13,777 nt of DNA from JBEKCP01 sp050014815 (GTDB lineage: Bacteria; Planctomycetota; Planctomycetia; Pirellulales; Thermoguttaceae): positions 1 to 13,777 of the forward strand of contig JBEKCP010000087.1 of the NCBI GenBank assembly GCA_050014815.1. The letters are read 5' to 3'. Within the stretch, counting starts at the first letter, position 1; every line of letters begins with the position of its first letter. A program made the translations under genes and the position numbers. Positions 1 to 6,511 of the stretch are shown piece after piece. The notes beneath the pieces are model-generated. The model saw nothing but the letters and a program-made list of their open reading frames with translations, made no database searches and was not told where the DNA came from.

Positions 1-914
1 ATAATGCGGCGGGCGTGGTACTTGCCCTTCCCGAGCAAGTTCACCCGCTGCTTTTCCTGTTTGCGTATCGCTTCAATTTGGGCATCGAGGTCGCCAATCC
101 GCTCCTGCAAGTCACGCCAACCCGTAGGATCGGCGGGGTCATCCAGTCGCATGAATCGTCGGATGAAGACCTGTTGCTCAGCCGCCGTGTACCGAAGCCA
201 GTTGAACACCTTGTCCTGGTCGCTGTCCGGCCTGCCCTCCACCGCTTCCACAGCCAATCTCAACGCCGACTGTGCCTCCGCAGCCAGATCAAGGGCCTGT
301 TCAAACACTCCCCGGCTCTTTTCCACGTCCACGACCAGTTGCCGCAAGAGGGAAATTGCCGTCGCAACTGCATCAAAGCATCCGGCGACAGCTTCCCACA
401 GTCCAAGGTCGTGGGGTGTCGGACCCGAGGAATGGATCATCCATAGAAAGCAGTCTCCCAGTGTTCTCGCCCGTGCAATGATCTCTCGGTCAGCGGGTTC
501 GATCTCCAGGTAGTAATCGGCCCCTTCGTTGATCCGGCGTTGACGGGTTGCCGCCCACCGTGCCCCTTCCGCCTTCAAACGACAACGGTTCTCTATCAGT
601 TGCAGATCGGCGTTGGAAACATCCAATCGCCGTGCCCATCCCACCGGTACTTCGACACCGGGAACGGTCGGTAGAGGCTCATGGCGTGGCAATGGCAACA
701 CTGGGGAAATGGGCTCTGCCGGAAATTCCTCGGGAGACGCCATTTCGACCACCTGTTCCGCAACGCCCGACTCCGTTACGGCTGGCGGCTCGGTCAGCTT
801 CAAGAGATGCTGGGCAAGCTGGCGTAGTTCCGCAATCAGTTCCGGGTTGGAAACCGCAATCGCACCAAGGCGGCGAATGACCGCAACAAGTGATGCTTCC
901 AGGTCTGTGGACAT
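1..914 (-). CDS. Hypothetical protein, C-terminus cut by window edge
   Basis: An uninterrupted minus-strand frame of 304 codons runs from an ATG at 914 out of the left edge with no stop. I do not recognise a catalytic family. Residues 1-45 are predicted helical, about 46-95 form a proline/glutamate-rich linker, and the rest is mostly helical and charged. The last visible part (RRFMRLDDPADP, then LQERIGDLDAQIEAIRKQ) looks like a short conserved block followed by a coiled coil. No signal peptide or membrane segment is visible. The start at 914 has GGAG 8 bases upstream; in-frame ATGs at 944, 986 and 1010 are alternatives. It diverges from the winged-helix gene at 1334 and is probably cargo of the integrative element. 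The reading frame is well supported; the function is unknown. Confidence 0.75.
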   Translation of the reverse strand, partial: MSTDLEASLVAVIRRLGAIAVSNPELIAELRQLAQHLLKLTEPPAVTESGVAEQVVEMASPEEFPAEPISPVLPLPRHEPLPTVPGVEVPVGWARRLDVSNADLQLIENRCRLKAEGARWAATRQRRINEGADYYLEIEPADREIIARARTLGDCFLWMIHSSGPTPHDLGLWEAVAGCFDAVATAISLLRQLVVDVEKSRGVFEQALDLAAEAQSALRLAVEAVEGRPDSDQDKVFNWLRYTAAEQQVFIRRFMRLDDPADPTGWRDLQERIGDLDAQIEAIRKQEKQRVNLLGKGKYHARRI

Positions 915-1045
915 ACAACGTGCTCCGGGAACTGCCCTGGCCATCGCTTCGCCGTCCGGTTCTTTGATCGATGGGCACGCCTCCATCCAGGCGACCGTGC
1001 CACGACGCATGAACAAGGCGTGTCCCCAACCACCGCCGACAGCTT

Positions 1046-1071
1046 CAGTTGGTTTAATATTAAACCAACTG
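1046..1071. promoter_or_regulatory. Perfect 26-bp palindrome, candidate operator
   Basis: The half-site CAGTTGGTTTAAT is followed directly by its exact reverse complement, with no spacer. The centre is AT-rich (TTTAATATTAAA) inside GC-rich DNA. It lies about 130 bases upstream of both the left gene start (914) and the promoter at 1196. The symmetry fits a homodimeric HTH regulator; a MarR- or TetR-like site is one possibility. It lacks the GC-rich stem and T tract of a terminator. The regulator is not identified. Confidence 0.5.
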
Positions 1072-1195
1072 CTTCACCTTTCCCGCCACGGTGTGCTTTG
1101 GATCGTCGCCGACGTCGGTTCCGCCGGCTGGAAGACAACGAACGCCCCCCAATGAGGGCAGGAAACCTCCGCAGGCTCAGACAAGGGATCAATCC

Positions 1196-1225
1196 TTGAA
1201 CCACACCACTAAGAATGACTATAAT
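1196..1225 (+). promoter_or_regulatory. Sigma70-type promoter for the winged-helix gene
   Basis: TTGAAC (1196-1201), 18-base spacer, perfect TATAAT (1220-1225). Transcription would start near 1232, leaving a leader of about 100 nt before the ATG at 1334. This also argues against the in-frame starts at 1091 and 1226. Confidence 0.6.
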
Positions 1226-1333
1226 ATGAGCATATTCGGGCCGCTCAGCCCCCTCCAACGCAGCCCTCCGTCGGTGTCGGTGGCACCTTGCCGGTTGCTG
1301 GCGGCAGGTGGCCCGCTAAATGTGAGGTGCGAC

Positions 1334-2572
1334 ATGGACACTTATTTGTACCCCGTAGAGCAGTTCCGGCAGGACCGTTCCAACGAACAGAGACGGAGGA
1401 TCGTCGACCGCCGTGTTCGGGCGGAATGCGAGTGGAGTTGCCCCACCACGAGGCATCTAGCGGCATACCGCTTGGGGCACCATTGCATGATGCTATCTGG
1501 TTACGGGTCTAGACTCGTGTACGGACAGGACCCCGATGATAAATGGTACGTTTACTGCTTCGGGGGGCGGCCCGAGGACGGCCCGGGGGTGTGGATTAAG
1601 AAGTATTGGGTCAAAATATGGTGGGACCTTGACGAGCTAAACGACGCCGGCCTCAAGTTGTCAAGTAGTATCAGCAGCCTCACGTTCAACACGATAGAGA
1701 AACTTATGGAGGTTCGCGATCGTGTCACGGGGTACTGTACAGGCGCAGTGAATACAGATGAGGATTTTGGGTGGGTTATGTCTCAATTCTGTGTCCAAAT
1801 TGACCGACTAAGTAGGGCCGTAGATTCATGGTTCGGCAACAACGACCCTCCATTCCCGATGTTGGGAAGGCTTGGTGACCGGGTTGCCTTCTGCCAACGG
1901 GACCTCGACCTGCATCACGGGGAGAACGTTGAGCAGGCCCTGGCCTCTATAAGCAGGGAAATAACTCCCCACATCATCCCCACAATCCCTGAGCTGTCCA
2001 AGCTGATTGCAAGTGATGCGTTGGGACAAAAGCCCGACGGGATCTGGTCGCCGGAGCCGCAATCCGTTAGCTTCGTATCTGAACTGGATGGACGGATTCA
2101 GGAGGTATTAGCTGATGTCGCTCCGGCTCCTGCTCCGCCTCCCACTTGGGGTGACTCTGTGACTCTGTCTAACGGCCCAGCCGACCTTCTTTCGGCGACG
2201 ACGGCCAAGGCGCCGGCGGCCTCACCAGCCACAAAGAAGAAACGCTCCACAGCCCCCGGGGAGGCGAGGGCAAAGATCATCGCGGCATTGACCAAGCATC
2301 ACCAGTACATGAATGGAAGTTGCTTGAACACGGAGCCCGTCGGCGTCAACGACTTGGCCCGGCAGGCGGGGGTGGCAAAGTCCTCGGTTAGTTCCTTCTT
2401 CAATAAGGAGTTTAACAACTCCAAGAAGGAAGGTCACACGAGATACATCAACAGGTGTCAAGTCTTACAGCACCTGGTGGCCTCCCTCAAATTGCTTAAT
2501 GAAGAGTTTTCCCCTCACCACCTATTCAGCCACAATCCGCCTGGCGAAGGTGGCCGAAACGAAGACGACTAG
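1334..2572 (+). CDS. Hypothetical protein with C-terminal winged-helix/HTH domain
   Basis: A 412-residue soluble protein. The N-terminal 100 residues are rich in aromatic residues (YGSRLVYG, KWYVYCFGG, WIKKYWVKIWWDL). A helical middle follows, then a proline/alanine linker (about 255-310), a basic stretch (TKKKR) and a C-terminal DNA-binding-like domain whose HTH is at about 336-360 (VGVNDLARQAGVAKSSVSSF). I associate this type of C-terminal domain (STAPGEARAKIIAALTKHH, then LNEEFSPHHLF) with planctomycete hypothetical proteins; the N-terminus is unassigned. The ATG at 1334 is chosen because GAGGTG lies 4 bases upstream and the promoter is at 1196-1225; the frame is open upstream to 1091. AT-rich codons (TTA, ATA, TTG) contrast with leuA and suggest transfer. 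Possible role: transcription or replication control of the element. Confidence 0.7.
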   Translation: MDTYLYPVEQFRQDRSNEQRRRIVDRRVRAECEWSCPTTRHLAAYRLGHHCMMLSGYGSRLVYGQDPDDKWYVYCFGGRPEDGPGVWIKKYWVKIWWDLDELNDAGLKLSSSISSLTFNTIEKLMEVRDRVTGYCTGAVNTDEDFGWVMSQFCVQIDRLSRAVDSWFGNNDPPFPMLGRLGDRVAFCQRDLDLHHGENVEQALASISREITPHIIPTIPELSKLIASDALGQKPDGIWSPEPQSVSFVSELDGRIQEVLADVAPAPAPPPTWGDSVTLSNGPADLLSATTAKAPAASPATKKKRSTAPGEARAKIIAALTKHHQYMNGSCLNTEPVGVNDLARQAGVAKSSVSSFFNKEFNNSKKEGHTRYINRCQVLQHLVASLKLLNEEFSPHHLFSHNPPGEGGRNEDD

Positions 2573-2580
2573 GCTCACAA

Positions 2581-2613
2581 GTGTTCGATCGTTCGGCATC
2601 GAATACCGAACAC
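2581..2613. repeat. Nested inverted repeats after the winged-helix gene
   Basis: GTGTTCG (2581-2587) pairs with CGAACAC (2607-2613), and GTTCGG (2591-2596) with CCGAAC (2606-2611), so alternative hairpins compete. They begin 8 bases after the stop codon at 2572. There is no clean T tract, so a terminator role is possible but weak; the GTTCGG units may instead be protein-binding sites. Confidence 0.35.
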
Positions 2614-2729
2614 CCGCGGCATTCTCTTCTCTTCACAACCTCCTGCCCCCGTAGCCTTTGCGTGCGATCCCCGCACCGCTCGGCATGGTCTGTCCTCTCT
2701 CCTGCCGAACGCTGGGCCATTGGGTATAG

Positions 2730-2748
2730 AGGCCGCACAGTGCGGCCT
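2730..2748. promoter_or_regulatory. 9-bp inverted repeat upstream of excisionase-like gene
   Basis: AGGCCGCAC and GTGCGGCCT flank a single central A (2739). The repeat ends 21 bases before the GTG start at 2770 and directly follows a TATAGA motif (2725-2730). It could be an operator for the small HTH protein or a hairpin in its leader. Confidence 0.4.
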
Positions 2749-2769
2749 GGCAGTCTTCGGAGAAATAAC

Positions 2770-2991
2770 GTGAACCAGTTAGAAACCACAAGTGCCGAAC
2801 TCCTGACGCTGCGGCAGGCGGCGGAACTGTGCGGCGTGAGTGACCGGACTCTGTGGGCCTGGGCGAACTCGGGCATCAGCCCCTCACCCTTGCGGATTGG
2901 CAAGGGCACCGTTCGGTATTCCCGGGCGGCCTACCTGGCATGGATCGCTGGCGGCTGTAAGACAACCCAAGGGAGGCTTGACCACGAGTGA
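2770..2991 (+). CDS. AlpA/excisionase-like HTH protein
   Basis: A 73-residue protein with a MerR-type/HTH_17 fold over residues 12-62: LLTLRQAAELCGVSDRTLWAW forms the HTH and LRIGKGTVRYSRAAYLAWI the wing. This architecture is typical of recombination directionality factors and AlpA-type regulators, which bend DNA at the attachment site and favour excision. GTG at 2770 is chosen as start because GGAG lies 7 bases upstream and the domain begins soon after; the frame is open to an ATG at 2581 but that stretch is low-complexity. It precedes the XRE regulator and tyrosine recombinase, fitting an int/xis module. An ordinary transcription regulator is the alternative. Confidence 0.75.
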   Translation: MNQLETTSAELLTLRQAAELCGVSDRTLWAWANSGISPSPLRIGKGTVRYSRAAYLAWIAGGCKTTQGRLDHE

Positions 2992-3070
2992 CACCGGCCC
3001 TGCTCAGTATGAGGTTCTGGAGTACGCCGCGTTGGGCTGGCGTATTGGCGCGTTTCACAATGTCCTACCC

Positions 3071-3100
3071 GTTGCAACAGGTTACAACAGATTACAGTCG
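3071..3100 (+). repeat. Tandem decamer repeats (iteron-like)
   Basis: GTTGCAACAG and GTTACAACAG are adjacent direct repeats with one mismatch, followed by a degenerate third unit (ATTACAGTCG). The 10-base period places each unit on the same face of the helix. They lie 11 bases upstream of the -35 box at 3111, so they may bind the excisionase-like or XRE protein. Confidence 0.45.
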
Positions 3101-3110
3101 ACAGGGCCAC

Positions 3111-3139
3111 TTGATGAATCATCAATAACCGTGTAGAAT
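3111..3139 (+). promoter_or_regulatory. Promoter of the XRE-integrase operon with overlapping operator
   Basis: TTGATG (3111-3116), 17-base spacer, TAGAAT (3134-3139). The -35 box lies inside a palindrome, TTGATGA-A-TCATCAA (3111-3125), as expected for an autoregulated phage-type repressor. The predicted start site is at or next to the ATG at 3147, so the mRNA would be leaderless. Confidence 0.6.
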
Positions 3140-3146
3140 AGGATCC

Positions 3147-3371
3147 ATGACTCGAAAGACCACAAGACTGAGTGATCAAATAAGGCAGGTAATCGACGGC
3201 TGCGGCAAAAGCCGCTACCAGATCGGCCAAGACACGGGCATCGACCAGGCAACCCTATGTCGATTCATGGGCAGCAAGGGCGGCCTGTCGATTCCGGTGC
3301 TGGATCGGTTGGGCGAGTATCTCGGGCTGCGGATCTTGGCCGACAAGCCCAAGGCAAAGAAAGACAGATAG
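3147..3371 (+). CDS. XRE/Cro-family HTH regulator
   Basis: A 74-residue protein that is essentially one XRE-type HTH domain: SRYQIGQDTGIDQATLCRFM forms helices 2-3, followed by LSIPVLDRLGEYLGL. It ends in a short basic tail (DKPKAKKDR). This small regulator type is common next to planctomycete tyrosine recombinases. It lies 4 bases before the recombinase start, so the two are probably cotranscribed. The palindrome over its own -35 box suggests autorepression. No Shine-Dalgarno is needed if the mRNA is leaderless, as the promoter spacing predicts. Likely role: controlling integrase expression; not shown directly. Confidence 0.8.
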   Translation: MTRKTTRLSDQIRQVIDGCGKSRYQIGQDTGIDQATLCRFMGSKGGLSIPVLDRLGEYLGLRILADKPKAKKDR

Positions 3372-3375
3372 GACC

Positions 3376-4659
3376 ATGGCAAGTATCACACGGGAATCGA
3401 ACGGCCGGCGGACGATCCAATTCGTCGGCGCCGACGGCAAGCGGCGGTCGATCCGGTTGGGCAAGGTGTCCCGGCACACGGCCGAGGCGGTCAAGGTGCG
3501 GGTGGAACATCTGGCAGCGGCGCAAATCACAGGGCACGCGATGGACGACGAAACGGCCCGCTGGCTGATCGGCCTGGAGGGGGCGTTATCGGACAAGTTG
3601 GCGACAGTGGGGCTGATTCCGAAACGGGAGCGAACAACGCTGGCGGCCTTCCTGGATGCCTATATCGAGAGTCGTAACGACGTGAAGCCCCTGACGAAGC
3701 TGAAGTACCATACCACTCGGCAAAACCTGATCAACTACTTTGGAGCCGTTAAAATCCTGCGCCACGTCACTCCGGGCGATGCGGACGACTGGCGGCGGAC
3801 GATGGTCGGCAGGGGGTTGGGAGAGAACACCATCCGCAAGCATACAGCCGTGGCCAAGCTGTTCTTCGGCGGTGCCAAACGCAAGCACTTGATCCAAGAG
3901 AACCCCTTCTCTGGTCTGAAAGCCTCAATTCAGCCAAACCCGAGTCGCTATTACTTCATCACGCGGGAAACGGCCACTAGGGTACTGGAAGCCTGCCCCG
4001 ATGCCCAATGGCGGCTACTGTTCGCCTTGAGTCGCTACGGCGGCTTGCGGTGCCCATCCGAGCATCTGGGGCTGCAATGGGCCGACGTGGACTGGGAACG
4101 CTCCAGAATCACGGTGCGAAGCCCCAAGACGGAGCACCACGAAGGGAAGGAAAGCCGGGTTATTCCAATCTTCCCCGAGTTGCGGCCATACCTGGAAGAG
4201 GTTTGGGAGCAAGCCGAGCCGGGGACCGAGTATGTCATCACGCGTTATCGCGGCACGAACCTGAACCTTCGGACGCAACTGTGCCGGATCATCGACCGGG
4301 CCGGGCTGGAGCAGTGGCCCAAGCTCTTCCAGAATCTCCGATCGACACGGGAGACCGAGTTGGCCGAGCGGTTCCCAATACACGTGGTCTGCGAGTGGAT
4401 CGGTAACAGCGAACCCATCGCAGCCAAGCACTATCTGCAATTGACCGATGAGCACTTCGCGCAGGCGTTGCTGCCCGATCCCAAGGCGGTGCAGAATCCG
4501 GTGCAGCAAGCGCCAGGCCATCCTGGAAAATGCAAGCAAGGCAAGCCGCAACCCAGCGGAATTGCCGTGGTTTTCAACGGATTGCCGTTATGTACAACTG
4601 TTCATGTAGCCGAGGCGGGACTCGAACCCGCACGGGGCGTTGGCCCCACAGGATTTTAA
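3376..4659 (+). CDS. Tyrosine recombinase / integrase
   Basis: A 427-residue site-specific recombinase. Residues about 85-180 form the SAM-like core-binding domain (TLAAFLDAYIESRNDVK). The catalytic domain shows Arg225 (GGLRCPSEHL), a lysine in SPKTEHHEGK, Arg322 (FQNLRSTRETEL, with Gln319 where many relatives have His), Asn344 at the His/Trp position (EWIGNSEPIA) and nucleophile Tyr353 (AAKHYLQ). These substitutions are, to my recollection, usual in planctomycete integrases. The last 16 or so residues (AEAGLEPARGVGPTGF) are encoded by the 3' half of the tRNA-Leu gene on the opposite strand, and the TAA stop lies in the anticodon loop. This is the hallmark of integration at that tRNA. The protein should catalyse integration and excision of the element to the left. 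Confidence 0.93.
   Translation: MASITRESNGRRTIQFVGADGKRRSIRLGKVSRHTAEAVKVRVEHLAAAQITGHAMDDETARWLIGLEGALSDKLATVGLIPKRERTTLAAFLDAYIESRNDVKPLTKLKYHTTRQNLINYFGAVKILRHVTPGDADDWRRTMVGRGLGENTIRKHTAVAKLFFGGAKRKHLIQENPFSGLKASIQPNPSRYYFITRETATRVLEACPDAQWRLLFALSRYGGLRCPSEHLGLQWADVDWERSRITVRSPKTEHHEGKESRVIPIFPELRPYLEEVWEQAEPGTEYVITRYRGTNLNLRTQLCRIIDRAGLEQWPKLFQNLRSTRETELAERFPIHVVCEWIGNSEPIAAKHYLQLTDEHFAQALLPDPKAVQNPVQQAPGHPGKCKQGKPQPSGIAVVFNGLPLCTTVHVAEAGLEPARGVGPTGF
4561..4588 (+). repeat. Paired ATTGCCGT direct repeats next to the attachment site
   Basis: ATTGCCGT occurs at 4561-4568 and 4581-4588, exactly 20 bases apart (about two helical turns), and the second copy ends 18 bases from the tRNA 3' end. 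Pairs like this can be arm-type integrase sites, but they also fall within coding sequence, so chance is possible. Confidence 0.3.
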
Positions 4660-4692
4660 GTCCTGTGCGTCTACCGATTCCGCCACTCGGCC
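4607..4692 (-). tRNA. tRNA-Leu (anticodon UAA)
   Basis: An 86-nt class II tRNA. Acceptor GGCCGAG pairs with CUCGGCU (G1-U72 wobble), discriminator A73, no encoded CCA. The D-loop GCGGAAUCGGUAGACGC is leucine-type. The anticodon stem CAGGA/UCCUG has loop CUUAAAA, giving UAA. The variable arm GGGGCCAACGCCCC and T arm GCGGGUUCGAGUCCCGC are intact. It decodes UUA/UUG. It lies downstream of leuA on the same strand and is overlapped at its 3' half by the integrase reading frame, marking it as the probable attachment site. Confidence 0.95.
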
Positions 4693-4716
4693 CCCTTGCC
4701 GCTGTATGCCCGCGGC

Positions 4717-4791
4717 GTGGCACGCCCTGAGCCTGGGCGAAGGGCGTGATTCCTCGACGCATCACGCCCTTCGTTCCTCAGGGCGTGCCAC
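4717..4791. repeat. Long two-tier hairpin repeat between leuA and tRNA-Leu
   Basis: The outer arms GTGGCACGCCCTGAG (4717-4731) and its complement (4777-4791) are 15 bp and perfect. Inner arms CGAAGGGCGTGAT (4738-4750) and complement (4761-4773) are 13 bp around a 10-base loop. There is no T tract, so it looks more like a dispersed REP-like element than an intrinsic terminator. A transcript from leuA into the tRNA would fold it. Confidence 0.7.
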
Positions 4792-4822
4792 CCTAACTGA
4801 CCAACTACTCCTGCACAAGTCC

Positions 4823-6370
4823 TTACTCCGGCGCGCCGCGGCCGGCGGCCGCGATGCGATTGATCGCGCTGAGGAACGCCTTGGCGCTGGCCTCGACGCT
4901 GTCGGTCGATACGGCGCGGCCGCGATACTGGCGCCCCTCGTGTTCGACCTGGACCATCACCTCGCCCAGGGCGTCCTTGCCGACTGTGACGCTGTGGACC
5001 GTAAAATCCTTGCAGACCACCGAGATGCCGGTCAGCTTCTCGATGGCCAGGAAGACGGCGTCCACCGGACCGTCGCCGCAGGACTGCTCGGTGCCCATTT
5101 CCTCGGCGCCGCGGCGGAGACGGAGCGTCACCCGCGGCGGCGTGCCGGTGCCGCAAGCAACGTGGTAGGCGGCCAGCGTCCAGAGTTCGGGCACGGTCCG
5201 CATCTCCTGCTCGACCAGGGCGGCGATGTCGGCGTCGTAAATCTCTTTCTTCTTGTCGGCCAGGATCTTGAACGCGTCGAAGACCGTCTGGAGCTGCTCC
5301 GGGGCGAGGCTGTAGCCGAGGCCGCGGATGCGATTGGCCAGCGCGGCCCGGCCGCTGTGCTTGCCCAGGACCAGCTCGGTCGTGGCGAACCCGACGTCTT
5401 CGGGCCGCATGATCTCGTAGGTCGTCCGCTCCTTGAGCATGCCGTCCTGGTGGATGCCGGCCTCGTGGGCGAAGGCGTTCTGGCCGACGACTGCCTTGTT
5501 CCGCTGGACCAGCATGCCCGTAATGTTGGCCACCAGCCGGCTGGTGGGGACGAGGCGGCGGGTCTGGATGCGGGTTTCGGCGTGGTAGTGGTCGGCGCGG
5601 GTCCGCAGGGCCATGACGACCTCTTCGAGCGAGCAATTGCCGGCCCGCTCGCCCAGGCCGTTGATCGTACACTCGACCTGTCCGGCGCCGGCGTGGACGG
5701 CGGCCAGGCTGTTGGCCACGGCCAGCCCGAGGTCGTTGTGGCAGTGGACGCTCAGCACGGCCTTGTCGATGTTCGGAACGCGACTGCACAGCGACTGGAT
5801 GACCGAAGCCATGTGGTCGGGCGTGGCGTAACCGACGGTGTCGGGGATGTTGATGGTGCGGGCGCCGGCGTCGATGGCGGCCTCGACGACGCGGCAGAGG
5901 AAGTCGGCCTCGGTGCGGCTGGCGTCCTCGGGCGAGAACTCGACGTTGGAGCAGTAGCCCACGGCCCGCTTCACCCCTTCGACGGCGTGGCGGATGATGT
6001 CGTCCTTCTCCATCTTGAGCTTGAACTCGCGATGGATGGCGCTGGTGGCCAGGAAGACGTGGATGCGGGGCTCCTCGGCGGGCCGCAGGGCCTCCCACGC
6101 CCGGTCGATGTCCGCCTCCCGGCAGCGAGCCAGGCCGCAGATCACCGAGCCCCGGACCGATTGGGCGATCTGGCGGACCGCCTCGAAGTCGCCGGGCGAC
6201 GCGATGGGGAACCCGGCCTCGATCACATCGACGCCCAAGGCAACCAGCGCCTGGGCAATCTCCATTTTCTCGACCAGGTTCATGCTGGCGCCGGGCGACT
6301 GCTCGCCGTCTCGGAGCGTCGTGTCGAAGATGACGATGCGGCGTGGAGCGGAGGGAGGGGCAACGTTCAT
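4823..6370 (-). CDS. leuA: 2-isopropylmalate synthase
   Basis: A 515-residue enzyme, the usual length for LeuA. It condenses acetyl-CoA with 2-oxoisovalerate, the first committed step of leucine synthesis, in the cytoplasm. The TIM-barrel domain opens with FDTTLRDGEQSPGASM (catalytic Arg20, metal ligand Asp21). The metal-binding VHCHNDLG follows near residue 210, with GLGERAGN just after. NAFAHEAGIHQDGML marks the linker, and the C-terminal 130 or so residues form the LeuA dimerisation/leucine-feedback domain (TVGKDALGEVMVQVEHEG). Citramalate and homocitrate synthases share the barrel, but overall similarity and length favour LeuA. The ATG at 6370 has AAGG about 7 bases upstream. It precedes tRNA-Leu on the same strand by 130 bases. 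Codon use is strongly GC-biased, unlike the element on its left. Confidence 0.95.
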   Translation of the reverse strand: MNVAPPSAPRRIVIFDTTLRDGEQSPGASMNLVEKMEIAQALVALGVDVIEAGFPIASPGDFEAVRQIAQSVRGSVICGLARCREADIDRAWEALRPAEEPRIHVFLATSAIHREFKLKMEKDDIIRHAVEGVKRAVGYCSNVEFSPEDASRTEADFLCRVVEAAIDAGARTINIPDTVGYATPDHMASVIQSLCSRVPNIDKAVLSVHCHNDLGLAVANSLAAVHAGAGQVECTINGLGERAGNCSLEEVVMALRTRADHYHAETRIQTRRLVPTSRLVANITGMLVQRNKAVVGQNAFAHEAGIHQDGMLKERTTYEIMRPEDVGFATTELVLGKHSGRAALANRIRGLGYSLAPEQLQTVFDAFKILADKKKEIYDADIAALVEQEMRTVPELWTLAAYHVACGTGTPPRVTLRLRRGAEEMGTEQSCGDGPVDAVFLAIEKLTGISVVCKDFTVHSVTVGKDALGEVMVQVEHEGRQYRGRAVSTDSVEASAKAFLSAINRIAAAGRGAPE

Positions 6371-6436
6371 GGAATTACCTTTTTCGTTTCGGGCTACGAC
6401 ACCACTAAAATGTCACGCTGATGAACACCCATCGCG

Positions 6437-6511
6437 GTTTAGCGGGCGGGCTTGCCCGCCGAGTGAATCGTGGGTCAGCCGCTGCTCGGCGGGCAAGCCC
6501 GCGCGCTAAAC
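6437..6511. repeat. Palindromic repeat, copy 1 (GTTTAGCGGGCGGG family)
   Basis: The left arm 6437-6463 begins GTTTAGCGGGCGGGCTTGCC. The right arm 6485-6511 is its reverse complement with one mismatch. The right arm includes the stop codon (TAG) of the sulfotransferase and its last codon (GTT). A second copy is at 9111-9182 with a different loop, so arms but not loops are conserved. Confidence 0.85.

Larger units (their letters stand above)
915..1333. other. Divergent intergenic region
   Basis: This 419-base gap separates two divergent genes. It holds a perfect 26-bp AT-rich palindrome (1046-1071) and a rightward promoter (1196-1225). The plus frame is open from 1091 into the gene at 1334, but the promoter position and the low-complexity translation argue against coding here. 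I see no other gene. Confidence 0.6.

Noticed and set aside
613..1155. Plus-strand frames over the left-edge gene (also 4-513, 548-880)
   Set aside because: Antisense to the 304-codon open minus frame; Ser/Arg/Pro-rich without domain signals.
4640..6421. 593-residue plus-strand frame opposite leuA, and 475-residue minus frame at 4671-6098
   Set aside because: Both overlap leuA. Translations are low-complexity (Gly/Asp/Ala- or Arg/Pro-rich) with no family motifs, as expected for shadow frames in GC-rich DNA.
6437..6511. The repeat hairpin as an intrinsic terminator
   Set aside because: No T tract follows on either strand; its recurrence at 9111-9182 shows it is a repeat. It may still affect RNA ends.
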